Assembly: GCF_004664715.2 (NCBI RefSeq)
Contig: NC_051074.1
Coordinates: 14,741,178-14,805,177, forward strand
Origin: Peromyscus leucopus
Taxonomy: Eukaryota; Chordata; Mammalia; Rodentia; Cricetidae
Reading direction: 5' to 3'
Length of the DNA stretch: 64,000 nt
Made by a program: the position numbers and the translations under genes. Shown here in pieces: positions 12,449 through 23,705 of this stretch. The notes beneath the pieces were generated by a model, which ran no database searches, was not told the origin of the DNA, and saw nothing but the letters and a program-made list of their open reading frames with translations. Each line of letters starts with the position of its first letter. Position 1 is the first letter of the stretch.

Positions 12449-12916
12449 TGTGGTGATATTTTAATTGGGCTGAAATGTGATTTTATTTGTATGTTAATAA
12501 GTAAAGTTTGCCTGGAGATCAGAGGTCATAGCGAGCCATAAGCAGGGTCAGGAGGTGGTGGCACACGCCCTTAATCCAGTCACATGGCAGGCAGAGTCTC
12601 TGTGTTGTCAAGGACAAAGCCAAGTGTGGTGACCTTTGAGTCTTTAATCCCACTACCAACCATAGAGACCAGGAGGTCTGTATAGACAGGCAGTGACGAG
12701 GAAGTCATGTGGCTGGGCTTAGAGCCAATGAGAAGGCAGAACAGGAAAGCAATAAAACACAAGACACACAGGAAGAAGGTCTCTGTCTCAGGGGAAGGAC
12801 GACAGTGAGTGGTAAGCTAAAGGGAGTCTTGGCTCTTGCTCTGATCTCTGAGGCTTTAACTCTGTGTTTGGCTCTGTGTTTCTTATTTAATAAGACCATT
12901 TAGAATTTCATCTACA
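12449..12916 (+). mobile_element. Solo LTR, B1-carrying family, copy 1
   Basis: It begins TGTGGTGATATT and ends TCTACA. The flanks are GGCATG (12443-12448) and GGAATG (12917-12922), a 6-bp target duplication with one change. The left part ('GAAATGTGATTTTATTTGTA', then 'TTAATAAGTAAAGTTTGCC') and the right end ('CTTATTTAATAAGACCATTTAG') recur in the copies at 32893 and 49415. The middle holds a B1-derived stretch ('GGTGGTGGCACACGCCCTTAAT', about 12553) and a second 'TCTTTAATCCCA' unit. 'AGCCAATGAGAAGGCAGAACAG' near 12722 looks like a CCAAT-box region shared with copy 3. No viral genes are present. Confidence 0.8.
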
Positions 12917-13198
12917 GGAATGTTTTTCTTCCTTCTGAAATTCTCTGTGATCTTGACATTCTATCTAGTGGGATCTTTATCTCTCCTATTTTGGTGCCAT
13001 GATTCTTTTGTGGGAAAACATAAGCTACTATGTGACATATCTCTTTCCATCTACTTCCCTACAACTCCAAGAGAGATAGGTAGTTAGCACTGGAAAATGT
13101 CCAGTCTTGAGCACTTCTTTCCACATTCTATTCTCAATTGACTGAGGAAAAATAAAATAAAGATAAAATAAGATAGAATTGATTTAAAAAGATAAAAT

Positions 13199-13223
13199 TG
13201 TGTGTGTGTGTGTGTGTGTGTGT
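13199..13223. repeat. (TG)n microsatellite
   Basis: About twelve TG units followed by TG-rich, ATG-interrupted sequence to about 13250. Confidence 0.95.
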
Positions 13224-16027
13224 TTATGTACACGCATGTGCATATGTGTGTTTCCTACTCCATAGACAAAAATCTACATGGAAAGGACAAAGTACTAAGC
13301 CACATTCCATTGCCCAGTGTGTTCAGACAGTCTGGGGTGAAGATGGTCCAACTAATCTACCCATGTCAACAGCTGGGTATGGAAGCTGGCAATAGCAGAT
13401 TTCCCCCAGCATAAGCAGTTCTCGAGGACTAAATGGATATAAGGTCAGCAAGGTCCCAGAGGCTCTATTGAATGTTATGATTTGTCACACGTCCTGTCAC
13501 ACACTCTGACAGCATGAGAGCTCTAGCTCTTGTAGCGATGAAGCTTTAATAAGATGACTAAGATCCCAGACAATCCCTAGGCCTTGCTACCTGAAATAAC
13601 AAATACTCAATGCCTGGTTCTGACTAATGAGTGAGCATTTCATTACCTCATTGGTTATTTCCTAAATACATATTATGCAATTTTACTTCTTACCACGTGT
13701 AGTTAAAGATTTTAAGTTTTGTTTTCTTCGTGTTTATTTGTGGCTGATAAGTTTTTGCTCTTAGACTTAGATATTTGGTTTAAGATTTTAGTCAAAAAAG
13801 TGACAACTTAGCCACATGATTTTCTCTTCTATTTCTTACTTAGGTCATAAAGTCAGTGTGTTAAGGGTCTTGAAATTTAATTTAGAAGGGCTGGAAAATA
13901 AACATTTTGATGTGAGATTTCCAGGAATCATATTATTGGTTTTCTGTGTGCTTATGAGAGAAAGATTTAAAATAATAGGAATAAAACATAATCTATCATA
14001 TATCTATAAATTCAACTAAGACAGAGACTAGAAATAGTTGAACCCTCCAGAAAGTTTAAATTAAATCTCATTTGAGAGTGCATGGGTTTGAAGGAGTCAC
14101 ATCCCTTACACAGATCTCTTCATTTAAAGTTCTTGTAAAATAAACTTAAACCTCCATAGTAGCAGTGTCCATGATGTGCTGTTAGTTGTGCCCTTGAATC
14201 GAGAGCAAAGCATTTCTGCTAAGTGAAATTAATTGAAGTAATTTAAGTATATGGTTTTATGCACCCAAAATAAGTCACATGGAAGACAGAAATGAATGTA
14301 TATTCATAACAAAATAACCCCTTGGCCCACTGAGAGCAGGAAACCAAATAATTATTGGATAGAGAGGGATTCAAGTTAGGGCTGAGGGACTTTTCCTGTT
14401 ATACAATGAAGTTGTGGCCTGAGAGGATAGTGTCTTGCCCTGGGCAACGCTACCACTTCAAGTATTCTGAAGCCGTAAACAATTCACTCAATTCACTTCC
14501 CAAATCTTATGCATAGATGATAATCCAGGGAGCTGGGGATCACCAGATGCCCTATTATTAATATCTGGCATGTAATATTTCATTCAGAAAGTAATGACTC
14601 TGGTTTTGTAGACCCACAGCAAGAAACTGAAACAAATGTGACTACACTTCATAATAAGTGACAAATCTCTTTGCTCCCTTTGGTATTCATTGTGATATCA
14701 TTAATCAGTTTGAACTCCTGATAATAAATCTTGATGTTCCAAAAAATTGTGAAAATGCATTATTTTTCTGTTGTCCGGTATTTTACATGCCATGCTCTTT
14801 CTTTAAAAACAACCAGAAGGTTCTAAAAAAGAAAAAACAAAAAAACAAAAAAACATTAGTTTAAATTCGGCTATTCAACTAGTTCACCTTCGAGACCGTC
14901 ATGACTGCCTTGGGATCTCATTAAGAACTGTGAGGATTGCTTTGTCATTTGTATATTGTCCCTGGAAGGAAAATAAAACCGTCCTTTTGATTTTGAACCT
15001 GTAGTCTAGAAAAGTTGTCAGTCTCTACAGTATGAATATGTATATTTGCCTGTTCTTATATCTAGTGCAGATGATGAGTGTAAAAAGGGAGGAGGGGGAA
15101 AAAAAAGATGTCCATTTGGTCCACTTCATGATGGGAACATTATCCATCTGTTCTTAATAGACTGTAATCAGTCCTATTTATTTTTGATTTTATTTTCTAA
15201 AAGAAATTGTCAAAGACAAAAAAAGATTGCTTTTAGGATTTGGGAAAAATAACTCCCTCATCACGAATCTCTACTGATCAAATTTTAATCATGTCGCAGA
15301 TCCCAGCATTAAAGCAGTATCAATAGATTGAAATAATGTCCTTACAATCTGCAATCAAAGCAGGAACAATGGAATTTAATGTCTGACTCTCACATTTTCA
15401 AGATGTGTTTTTAATTTTTATCTCAGTAATACTAATATCTGCTTATTTAAGACAGAGACTGGAATGGCAGCATTTTTTCATGGCCTCCATCCAAGTCCTG
15501 CTTCCTAAAGGAATACCATTATGCATTTCTCAGTGATTGAGCTGCAGTTTTTAAAATCAGAAAGCATCTGTGGCAGCCTTCCTGGCTTCACTCTATGCAT
15601 AAGATATCTTGGATAGCCCTGTTCCAGTCTGCACATTCATACAAACTTGGAGACGGGTGACTGTCTGCCCTGATCCACACTAACCTGGTTGTTCACACTG
15701 CACTCTTGTTCCAAATGGTATGAGTTGTTTTCCATGTCTGAAGCACACTATCGTCCTGAGTCTTTACTTTAAAACCAAATATTCCTTTTATGTCTCTTTG
15801 TGATTTGTTTTCTGTTTTCCATATTTCATACTTTCTCTTTCTTCATTCCATCTCAATTCATTGTCACATTTTTCTAGTAGATTCCATAAAACCATGTAAA
15901 GATGACAATCTAGCTTGCTTAACGATGTCTTTTTATACTTTTTGCATGGTTTAGCTAATTATAAAATTATAGTTTGAAGTTTAGTATTTTCCTCAGATTT
16001 TTCATTTTTGTTTTGTTTTGTTTTGTT
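13224..16027. other. Long repeat-poor interval
   Basis: I recognise no SINE, LINE or LTR across about 2.8 kb, which is unusual beside the density elsewhere. Only A-rich patches (about 14826-14860, 15092-15105) break it. Several stretches between about 14860 and 15620 have the mixed, low-complexity-free composition typical of conserved non-coding DNA. That is an impression, not a test. No open frame exceeds about 70 codons. Confidence 0.5.
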
Positions 16028-16166
16028 TGGAGTCAAGGTCTTACTATATAGTCCTAGCTGGCCTGAATTTGCTATATAGAAGAGGCTGACCTTGAACTCT
16101 CAGAGATTTTCCTACCTCTGCTTCCCAAGGACCTGCTTTAAAGACATATCCCACCATACCCAGCTT
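16028..16166 (-). mobile_element. B1 SINE, diverged
   Basis: Reverse-complement B1 following a (TTTTG)n tract: 'GTCCTAGCTGGCCTGAATTTG', 'AGGCTGACCTTGAACTCTCAGA', 'TACCTCTGCTTCCCAAG' and 'CCACCATACCCAGCT' occur in order. It is older than its neighbour. Confidence 0.85.
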
Positions 16167-16190
16167 TTGTTAGAACTTTGTTTTGTTTTT

Positions 16191-16334
16191 TTTTAGACAG
16201 GGTTTCTCTGTGTAGTTTTGGTTCCTGCCCTGGATCTTGCCCTGTAGACCAGGCTGCCCCCAAACTCAGAGAGATCTGCCTTGCTCTGTCTCCCAAGTAC
16301 TGTGATTAAAGGCGTGTACCACCATCACCCGGCT
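16191..16334 (-). mobile_element. B1 SINE
   Basis: 'TTAGACAGGGTTTCTCTGTG', 'CCCTGTAGACCAGGCTG', 'AGAGATCTGCC' and 'GTGATTAAAGGCGTGTACCACC' in reverse-complement B1 order. It lies 24 bp from another B1 in the same orientation, so this is a tandem SINE landing site. Confidence 0.93.
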
Positions 16335-16451
16335 TGTTAGAAATTTTAAGCATGTCCCACAACTATGGTTGTTAGTCATGGAGTCATGTTGTAGATTATC
16401 CATTTTGTAAACATATTCTTGTTTTTTTTTTCTAATATATTTTCATGTATT

Positions 16452-16578
16452 CAGTGTAGCCGGAAGTTTTCCTGTGGTTACGCAGCCACTATAACCCATT
16501 TACCACAGGCCAAAGCAGCTTCTTTATTAACCAATGGTAGCAACACATGTTCACAGCATACGAAAAGACCATCCCACA
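16452..16578 (-). mobile_element. LTR fragment, related to the cricetid LTR group
   Basis: Read on the minus strand it starts TGTGGGATGGTC and has 'ATGCTGTGAACATGTGTTGC', 'CATTGGTTAATAAAGAAGC' and 'TGCTTTGGCC'. This is the same order (TG start, AATAAAG, GGCC block) as the LTRs at 8669 and 42979. Only the first 125 bp or so remain, and the rest of the LTR is missing. Confidence 0.5.
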
Positions 16579-16606
16579 TAGCTCATGCTTTCATAGTCCT
16601 TTCCAA

Positions 16607-16982
16607 TGCAGGCAATGAAAAATGTCCCTTGTAGGATCACATATATGAACATTTGATGCCTAGTTAGTGGCACTGCGTGGGGAGGTTATTCACCCTGTAG
16701 GAAGGAGAGCCTTGCTGGAGTAAGTACATCACTGAGAACAAGCTTTGTAACTTATAGCCTTGTCCTGCTTCCTGTTCTGATGCTCCCCTTCCTGTGTGTG
16801 GATGAAGATGTGATCAGCTTGTTCCTACTCCTACTTCTAGGCATTGATTGGCTTCTGTCAAGCCTTCCCCAACGTGATGACTTATACCCACCCTTCTGGA
16901 AACACAAGTCAAAATAAACTCATTCTTCTTTAAGTTGATTTTGGTTATGGTATTTTCTCACAACAATAACAACAACAAAAAG
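16607..16982 (+). mobile_element. MaLR-type LTR (ORR1/MT-like)
   Basis: It contains 'AATGAAAAATGTCCC', 'TAGTTAGTGGCACTGCGTGG', 'CTTCCCCAACGTGATGACTTA', 'AAAATAAACTCATTCTTCTTT', 'AAGTTGATTTTGGTTATGG' and 'TATTTTCTCACAACAATAAC'. This is the order seen in rodent MaLR LTRs, which share ancestry with primate THE1/MST LTRs. The AATAAA lies about 65 bp before the end. The last bases are replaced by CAA repeats. Confidence 0.75.
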
Positions 16983-19363
16983 CTGCTGAAGCACAGTAAC
17001 TAAACATCAGTCTTAGGAACTATTTCTTATAATTTTTCGTACCAGAAGCTTTTACACTGACCTTTAATTTCCTTATCCCTTCTTCCTATTTCTTCACTCT
17101 CTTTACTTTTGAAAAAGTGCTCTTTATACAAGCTTGACTCAACTAAACCTTATAAGCTTTTAATTGAAATTTTTATTTATTTATTCTATGTCAATAACAT
17201 AGAATGTTATTTATTTATATGTTATTTCTATTTTAAGACTGTAGTAAAAATATCTAATTTTAAAAATGAAATAACTACTTTTTACTTCTCAAGAAACCTA
17301 ATATGGTTTTGTTTTTAAAAAGTAGAAATGGAGGGGTGGACAGGAACATTTCTATCAATAATCCTATTAGTTATATCAGAGTTTTGATTATTGAATATGT
17401 GTGTTTTACTGTCTTTCAGTATACCTGCTTCTGCCAATCTCTTCCTCTCTTTTTTCTTTCTCACATTTCTGGGCTTCCCCAGATAATCTTTGTTCATAGT
17501 CATTCAAATGTATGAGTGTGGACTAAGAATTTGGTTGGAAACTATGATGGCTATATCTTGTAAAGTATGATTTTAAAAAGCACACAAAAAGAGAATTGGC
17601 AGTATCATTGTGGGGCTCATATACCTATCTTATTTTCCTCTATTGGCCATTTTCTTTTGAGATAAATTTATTCTTCTAACAGATATCTGCTGCTGACTCA
17701 ATAAAAGTCAAGCTGAGAGAGAAGTCATGAACATTGTTCGGCAAGTGAGTTTCTACTTTATTCTTCTTGGTGGTCTTCTATCCAATTGCCCTGTTTTCTA
17801 ACTCTGGTTAATTTTGATGAATGAAGCCTTCCATTTCTTTGAAGAAGAGGCAGTCATCTAGTGGTCTGAGGTAAGTGTCTGGCATTAAGGGTGTAGCGTT
17901 CTGGAACATACTTTTTGCTTCAGACGACTTCTTACTAAATCTTTTGGGCTCTCTAAATGGCACCCTCATCATCTGATGATGGTACCTGGCTGCCTCACTG
18001 TGAGATCTAGCTTCCCTTTCAACAGTCAGGTATGTTACAACTTACTCATCTCGTTTCTTTCCCCTACCAGCTGTTGGTATCTGTTACCAATACTCATTTT
18101 ATTGTTTTAGCCTTATTTTCCCTCAAAGCTATCATCTTGTCATTGTCATTTTAAAGGATGTTCAGAAGGGAGAAAGCATAAATATATGTATGTATAAAAC
18201 CTGCCACAATTAATGGGAAATTCTCTGAAGGAATTTTATTTATCAAATAAATTGCCCTATTGTAAGCATATATGTCTGTATACTTGTGAATACTATTTCT
18301 CTATATTGTTTTGGAATCCTTTAGAGGACAAGAATTAGCTTAAAGCTAGGAAGGTGTTTGTTTGCCTTGGAAATTATTTGGTGTTAAAGAGCATAGATAT
18401 GGAGTGAATGGCAGAGTATGAATTAGAAATCGCTACAATTTTACTAACCAACCTATCTATCGACAGTTTTACACACTGAAGTATCTCTAAAATCTGGCTA
18501 GTGTTACCAAGCAATTAGTATCCCTTTCAGTGATGTTCCACAAGGGGCTATAGGAATATTTGTTTTGAATACAAACTTGTGGGCTATCTAGAAGCAACCT
18601 GAACTACTAGTATTTTAATTAAATAATTAAGACATCATAGGAAAATTCCCATCTGTTATAATTAATGGTAGCTCAAATGGAGAAAAACATTTTGAAGTGC
18701 ATAGTGTAATAGACTGCTTCCTCTACCATAGGACTCAAGTTTTGTCTAAAATCTAGCAATCACACAGATCAACTCACTATAATGCCTTGCATTCACCACT
18801 GCATTTTCATTGTTAAGCGCTATTTGTCTACACAAAATATTTACAGATCACTCAATTGACCTCAGCTGCCATGCAGTGATGCCTAATGGTTATTATTTTC
18901 TGTTTTGCCTCCTCTTCTCCTAATTCATTCTCTAAACAGCTATAAACAGCTGTCAGAGATCTCATAAAGACATAGATGAGATCATACTACTGTGCTTCTT
19001 CAAATTTTCAAATCCAATGACTCTTATGACTTTTAAATAATGTGTGAGTCACATTAAGATAGAAGGAATTTGGGAACAAGATGTTTAGCAACACTTATTA
19101 ATGGAGAAGCAAGCAGATTTGGCAGGAGAAAAAAATCTAAATTTGATATATCCTGATCTCATATCTATTTTATTTCTACTATTTTTGGAATACTAAACTA
19201 GGTAATTTTCATGAGATGATTTTTTAAAAATGAATTTTAGGTTGTATCATTTTCTCAGAAAGACAATATATATAGCCCCTTTATATGACATATCTTTAAA
19301 TGCTCAACTGCTCTGCATCACTATTTTATTATCTTCAATTCATTTACTTATCATGGAGTTTTA
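16983..19363. other. Intergenic, mostly single copy
   Basis: No repeat family recognised. A 9-bp-arm inverted repeat (ATTCTATGT..ACATAGAAT) lies at 17183-17205. Pyrimidine-rich 17430-17480 and TTTA-rich 17170-17235 are the only compositional features. Confidence 0.45.
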
Positions 19364-19695
19364 GTCCAGTCAGGCTCCTTTAACAAAGCCCTGTTTGTAT
19401 ACTGGATAACTTGTATATAAGAATCTGTTTTCCAATGTTTCCGAAGTTAGTAGCTCAAATACCAAGGTGCCATGTACTGGAATACTTAATGTCTGTCAAG
19501 GGTCTACTTGTAGGCTCACATGCGGAGCTTTTTTATATGTTCATGTGGCAGGAGGAGGGATCTAACACTCTGGTCCTTTTTGAATGAATATCAATCCCAA
19601 TGGCAGGGTCCTCACAGTCTAATCTCCTTAAAACGTTAATGTTCTAATACTGTTACCATGTGGGTTGTTATTTCAACACATGGTTTTGTGTGAAA
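19364..19695 (+). mobile_element. Ancient mammalian interspersed repeat, family unnamed
   Basis: It starts 'TAGTCCAGTCAGGCTCCTTT', then 'GGATAACTTGTATATAAGAAT', 'CTCAAATACCAAGGTGCC', 'AGGGTCCTCACAGTCTAATC', 'AATACTGTTACCATGTGGGT' and 'TATTTCAACACATGG'. I recognise this order from a widespread old mammalian repeat with TAGTCCATTCGGGCTGCT and TCAACATATGAATTTTGGGG, but cannot name it with certainty. It predates the rodent elements. Confidence 0.6.
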
Positions 19696-19841
19696 GGAGA
19701 CTCAGCAATCATGCTATAGCCCTGTGTTTTATAACTTTGAAAATTTTGCTAATTTCTTAAAATGGAATGCAAGACTTATATGATAGAGTATCTAAATGTC
19801 TTTTATTCCTAGTATTCTTCATATCTAATACCATGCCAAGA

Positions 19842-20146
19842 GAGTTAGGGAGACAGTTTATTGAACCCAAGGACTTGCTTTGAATGCTTGAAGAACTGAA
19901 TTTCAATCCCCAGCATCCAGATAAAAAGTCTTGTATATGCATTTCTGTGTATCACGGAATACTAGCCTTAGAGGACAGAGATGAAAAGGTTCTGGGGTCT
20001 CTGTGACCAGAGAATCTAGCAGAAACAGTGAGCTTCCAGTTCAGAGAGAGATACTGCCTTGAGGGAGTAAGATGGAAAGCAATAGATGATGTCACCGAAG
20101 TTCTCCTCTGACCTTCGCATGACTACCCATGAGTGTGTGCACCCTA
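19842..20146 (+). mobile_element. B3-type SINE, diverged
   Basis: A tRNA-like head ('GACTTGCTTTGAATGCTTGAAG', 'TTTCAATCCCCAGCATCCAG') is followed by a B3-type body and the tail 'CTCCTCTGACCTTCGCATGAC', 'GTGTGTGCACCC'. The order fits B3 elements of the B2 superfamily. Confidence 0.65.
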
Positions 20147-20225
20147 ATATGAGAATGTACTCTACACAACAGTCCACTTATAAAAATTATGAGAAAATAG
20201 GTTAAGATTATGTAGACCCTAGTGT

Positions 20226-20228
<3 letters not shown>

Positions 20229-20278
<50 letters not shown>
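20229..20278. repeat. (AC)n microsatellite
   Basis: About 25 uninterrupted AC units. Purity and length make it a likely polymorphic marker. Confidence 0.98.
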
Positions 20279-20279
<1 letters not shown>

Positions 20280-21852
20280 AAATCCTAATATAGGGCATAT
20301 TAAACATATGAATGAAAGTGACATGATGAAACTCCATTATTTTAAAAATTTGCATAAAATAAAAGAACACAATATATCATATATAACAGTAATGAGTATT
20401 ATTTTGTTACATATGAACTATACATCTAGAATGTGTGCATTGAACACGGGACACAGACACTGAGAATAGAGAGAGGCATGGGGGTGTGTTGGGAATGTAG
20501 TGATTTATCCAATAGAACAAAGGTTCTCTCATGGAAAGTACAATCATCCTACTGGCTTCCAAGATACCTTCAGTGTATTTCCACAAAGTCCTCTTAGTAG
20601 GGACCTCAAAGTCTAAATAATTTTTAAATAATTTAGAGCAGCATTCTGGGCTTTGATCCTGTTTGTACACATTTAAAATTGTTGAAATGAAGCTAAATTT
20701 TCCATTTTATTAACAGAGGTGTCATTATTAAAGAATTGTATTGGCAAATGTTTAGCACATCTAAGTGTTTTAGTAGCTAGCTCTGTCTAGTAACTGTACC
20801 TGCAGCATGATATGAAGAAGTGTTATCCTAGAAGATGACATTCCCGAGGCAAATACAATTCTGATATTTTCTCTAAGTTTAATTTCTTCTATATTACCAA
20901 GAAATTAAGTCTAGAAAGCCTGCTGATTACTACTTCAACCTTAATGAATAATGCCCAATGGGCCAGTAGATATGAGAAATAATTTATATTCCATATTTAT
21001 TTTCTCTATTTTTTTGAACCAAAGAAAGTAGCAAATTCTGTTTCTTTGCCTGAGGGAAGGAAGAAATAAAAGGTTACCTGCCAAATGCCTCATTTTCTAA
21101 AAATTAAACCCATTTATCAGATTATAGTAGGTTTTCTGAAGAGCAAGAGGGTGACTTTAAAACACATATTAAATGGAAAAATTATAATTTTTCTACAGTT
21201 TAAAAAGAACTTCTTGCAGGTGGAGAAAAGTAGGTTTGCATGAGGTTGCGCCTCTGTCTTTCCCACCCTGGCTAAGCAGCACTTGAAAGGAAACTGGCTG
21301 AGTGAATCTCTGCCTACCACACCTTCCCTTGCCATGAAACTGAAGTAGTGGTGTGAAAGCTGAATGAATCAAATGAATGAAATAGTGACCAAATTAGTGT
21401 GAAGGAGCATCTACTGCTTTGACACACGGCATCTATGAACCATCATTATGGAAGAAATATGAGGCAGAACAAGATGATGGATGTTGAATTTCATGTCTAT
21501 CTAGCCAACAGACTAATTCACTGTCGTAATGAATATGAGTGAAAGGACATGAAGATGTTAAGCAATACTTGCACGTGTGATAGTGTCACCAAATCACAGC
21601 TGTAACCAATTAGGAGGCATTTATTGGATTTAAACAACAAATTTTTTTTTTTTTATTATTCTGAATGTCAGAAGTCCTAAGACTGAAGTGATGTCAGGGC
21701 TTCATCTTTTTTTCCCCCCGAAGACTTCAGCGAAGAATCTATGTCTTACCCTTTCAAGTTTCCAGAGCTGTCAGTCTACATTTCCATCTTCAGTGCTAGC
21801 ATGGCAGTGTCTCTTTCTCTTTCTCTCCATCTCCCTTTCTATCGTCATTTTT
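20279..21852. other. Intergenic, nothing recognised
   Basis: No known repeat until the CT-rich run at 21815-21840. Minus-strand frames of 72-87 codons at 20407-20670 and 21117-21335 show no recognisable product. Confidence 0.5.
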
Positions 21853-22108
21853 TTTCTTTTTTTAAATTTTTCTTTATTAAGAAATTTTCTACTCACTCCT
21901 CATGCTATCCACAGACCCCCCCCTCCTCCCTCCTCCCACCCTCCAGCCCTCTTTCCCAAGCCACCCCACATCCCCACACTCCCCAAATCGAGGTCTCCCA
22001 TGGGGAGTCAGCAGAGCCCAGCTCACTGAGCCTAGGCAGGTCCAAGACCCTTCCCACTGCACCAAGGCTGTGCAAGGTGTCACAGCACAGGCACCGGATT
22101 CTCTAACT
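21853..22108 (-). mobile_element. L1 3'-end fragment, antisense
   Basis: On the plus strand a T-rich run (the poly(A) tail) leads to 'TTTCTTTATTAAGAAATTTTC', a C/T-rich block, 'GAGGTCTCCCATGGGGAGTC', 'CCAAGACCCTTCCCACTGCA' and 'CAAGGCTGTGCAAGGTGTC'. The fragment at 29472-29821 has the same order, and I know it as the antisense L1 3'-UTR of cricetid genomes. It is severely 5'-truncated and retains only 3'-UTR. Confidence 0.8.
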
Positions 22109-23151
22109 ACTCTCTTCCTCTTTCCCCTTTACAAATCTTCTGATTGTACTGGACCAAGCGGGAACATCTGCAATAGTTTTTCCTCTCAATATACTTAACT
22201 CACATCTTTAAACTTCCTGTCATATGCAAAGTAACCTATTCACGGGTTTGTAATATTTTAAGGTTATCTTTGGCAAATGAGGTTACTTATATCCCCACAA
22301 TATGGACTAAAATATTAACATAAACATCATTTGGATCGAAACAATTTTATTTTTGAAAGGAAAGGATCAGAAATAATCACACAAATAAACAAAGGGTTAT
22401 AGCTTATATGTACAATGCTTTGGTGCTTTTATTATAAAATAATTTCATATTCATTATGATTAACTCAATATATCATAAACGGAGGTATATTTTGGGACAT
22501 AAAAGATGTCTTACAAGTCCAGGCCCCATGGGGAATTATTTTCAAAGCTTAAATTTCTAAATCCTTGAATTTAGAAAATGAATATGACTCTATGAATGAA
22601 CATAATGAGGTCTGATGCATGCTTCAATCATATTAATAAACTATTTCTAAATGAAGACACAGGAAAAAGTTGTTTTGGTCAAGTGATATATATTTTTTAT
22701 TCTAAATAAATAATTACTTGTTTCCTATTTTATTGGCTAACTTTGGATTTAGTACCTTTGCTTGTTAGACATTTGTGTTTGGTACAAACTAGTGTCTCTG
22801 TCATCATTTGAATGACTAAACTCATTTAAAAATTTATTATTCTAATCTAAGTCTATATGTAAATTTTATTCTACAAAGATATCCCATTGGAATTTGAAAT
22901 GCATTAAATAGTACATCATGACTTGAAGGAATTATCAGTTATCAACTTAAGTCACATATATCTGATACAAATCTAGGGTCTTTCTTTTGCTGAAGAATTA
23001 TGCATATTTAAGATTTATAAAACAGAAAATAATCAACCAGGTTTTAAAAATGAGATAACTAAAGTATATGCTTTGAAGGAAAAACAGTACCTACAATTGT
23101 GGAAAAACAAAAATAAAATAAAATTTAAATATAAAACAATTCTGTTTAATA
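22109..23151. other. Intergenic, AT-rich, nothing recognised
   Basis: Very AT-rich, with no repeat family identified and no open frame of note. Confidence 0.5.
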
Positions 23152-23277
23152 CTAGGCCTGGAGGCATACAGCCATAAACTGAGTACTTCAAATGTGGAGG
23201 CAGAAGGATTATAATTTTCAGGTTATTTCTGACTAACACAGTGTAAAGCCAGCCTAGGATACATAAAACCCTATTAT
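23152..23277 (+). mobile_element. B1-type SINE, strongly diverged
   Basis: 'AGGCCTGGAGGCATACAGCC', 'GGAGGCAGAAGGATTATAA' and 'AAAGCCAGCCTAGGATACAT' fall in B1 order with many substitutions. Confidence 0.6.
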
Positions 23278-23325
23278 AAAGCAAACATGTTAACAAATAA
23301 ACATGTCCCTTTTGTTCCTGCCATA

Positions 23326-23519
23326 TTGGATATTGAACCTTGTGCCTCATACATACTATCATTGAAGTATGTACGTGTTTGAAGATGTTTTGTGACAAGG
23401 TCTTCCTACGTTACTGTGCTTGGCTTCCAATGACAGTATGGATGATGTTGGCTTTCAACTTATTTTTTTGCCTTCATCTCTGGAGTAGTTGGTGTTACAG
23501 GCATGAGGCTCCACTTCTA
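23326..23519 (-). mobile_element. B4-like SINE (ID head plus B1 body), diverged
   Basis: On the plus strand an inverted ID-like part ('TATTGGATATTGAACCTTGT', 'CATACATACTATCATTGAAG') is followed by an inverted B1-like part ('GACAAGGTCTTCCTACGTTA', 'GTTGGTGTTACAGGCATGAGG'). This ID+B1 arrangement defines B4. Confidence 0.55.
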
Positions 23520-23705
23520 GTTGTAAGTATATTTTGGATAAAATATACATATAAATAAATATGACAATTTTTTCAAGAAATAGTAAATTTGGGGGGCAAC
23601 AAATGAAATAGTAAGATTTTAAAAAAATATTTACATATTACAAAAGGCCCAATTCTATATTACTTTAGAAGAAAAAAAATCATTCGCCTAAAAAATTACC
23701 ATCCT

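Noticed and set aside
12449..12916. Reading this block as a plain B1 SINE
   Set aside because: Only the middle is B1-like. The shared ends and 6-bp flanking duplication show that the B1 part lies inside an LTR.
21688..22198. Overlapping frames of 98-121 codons, proline/serine-rich
   Set aside because: They translate the antisense L1 3'-UTR fragment and adjoining CT-rich tract in several frames at once.
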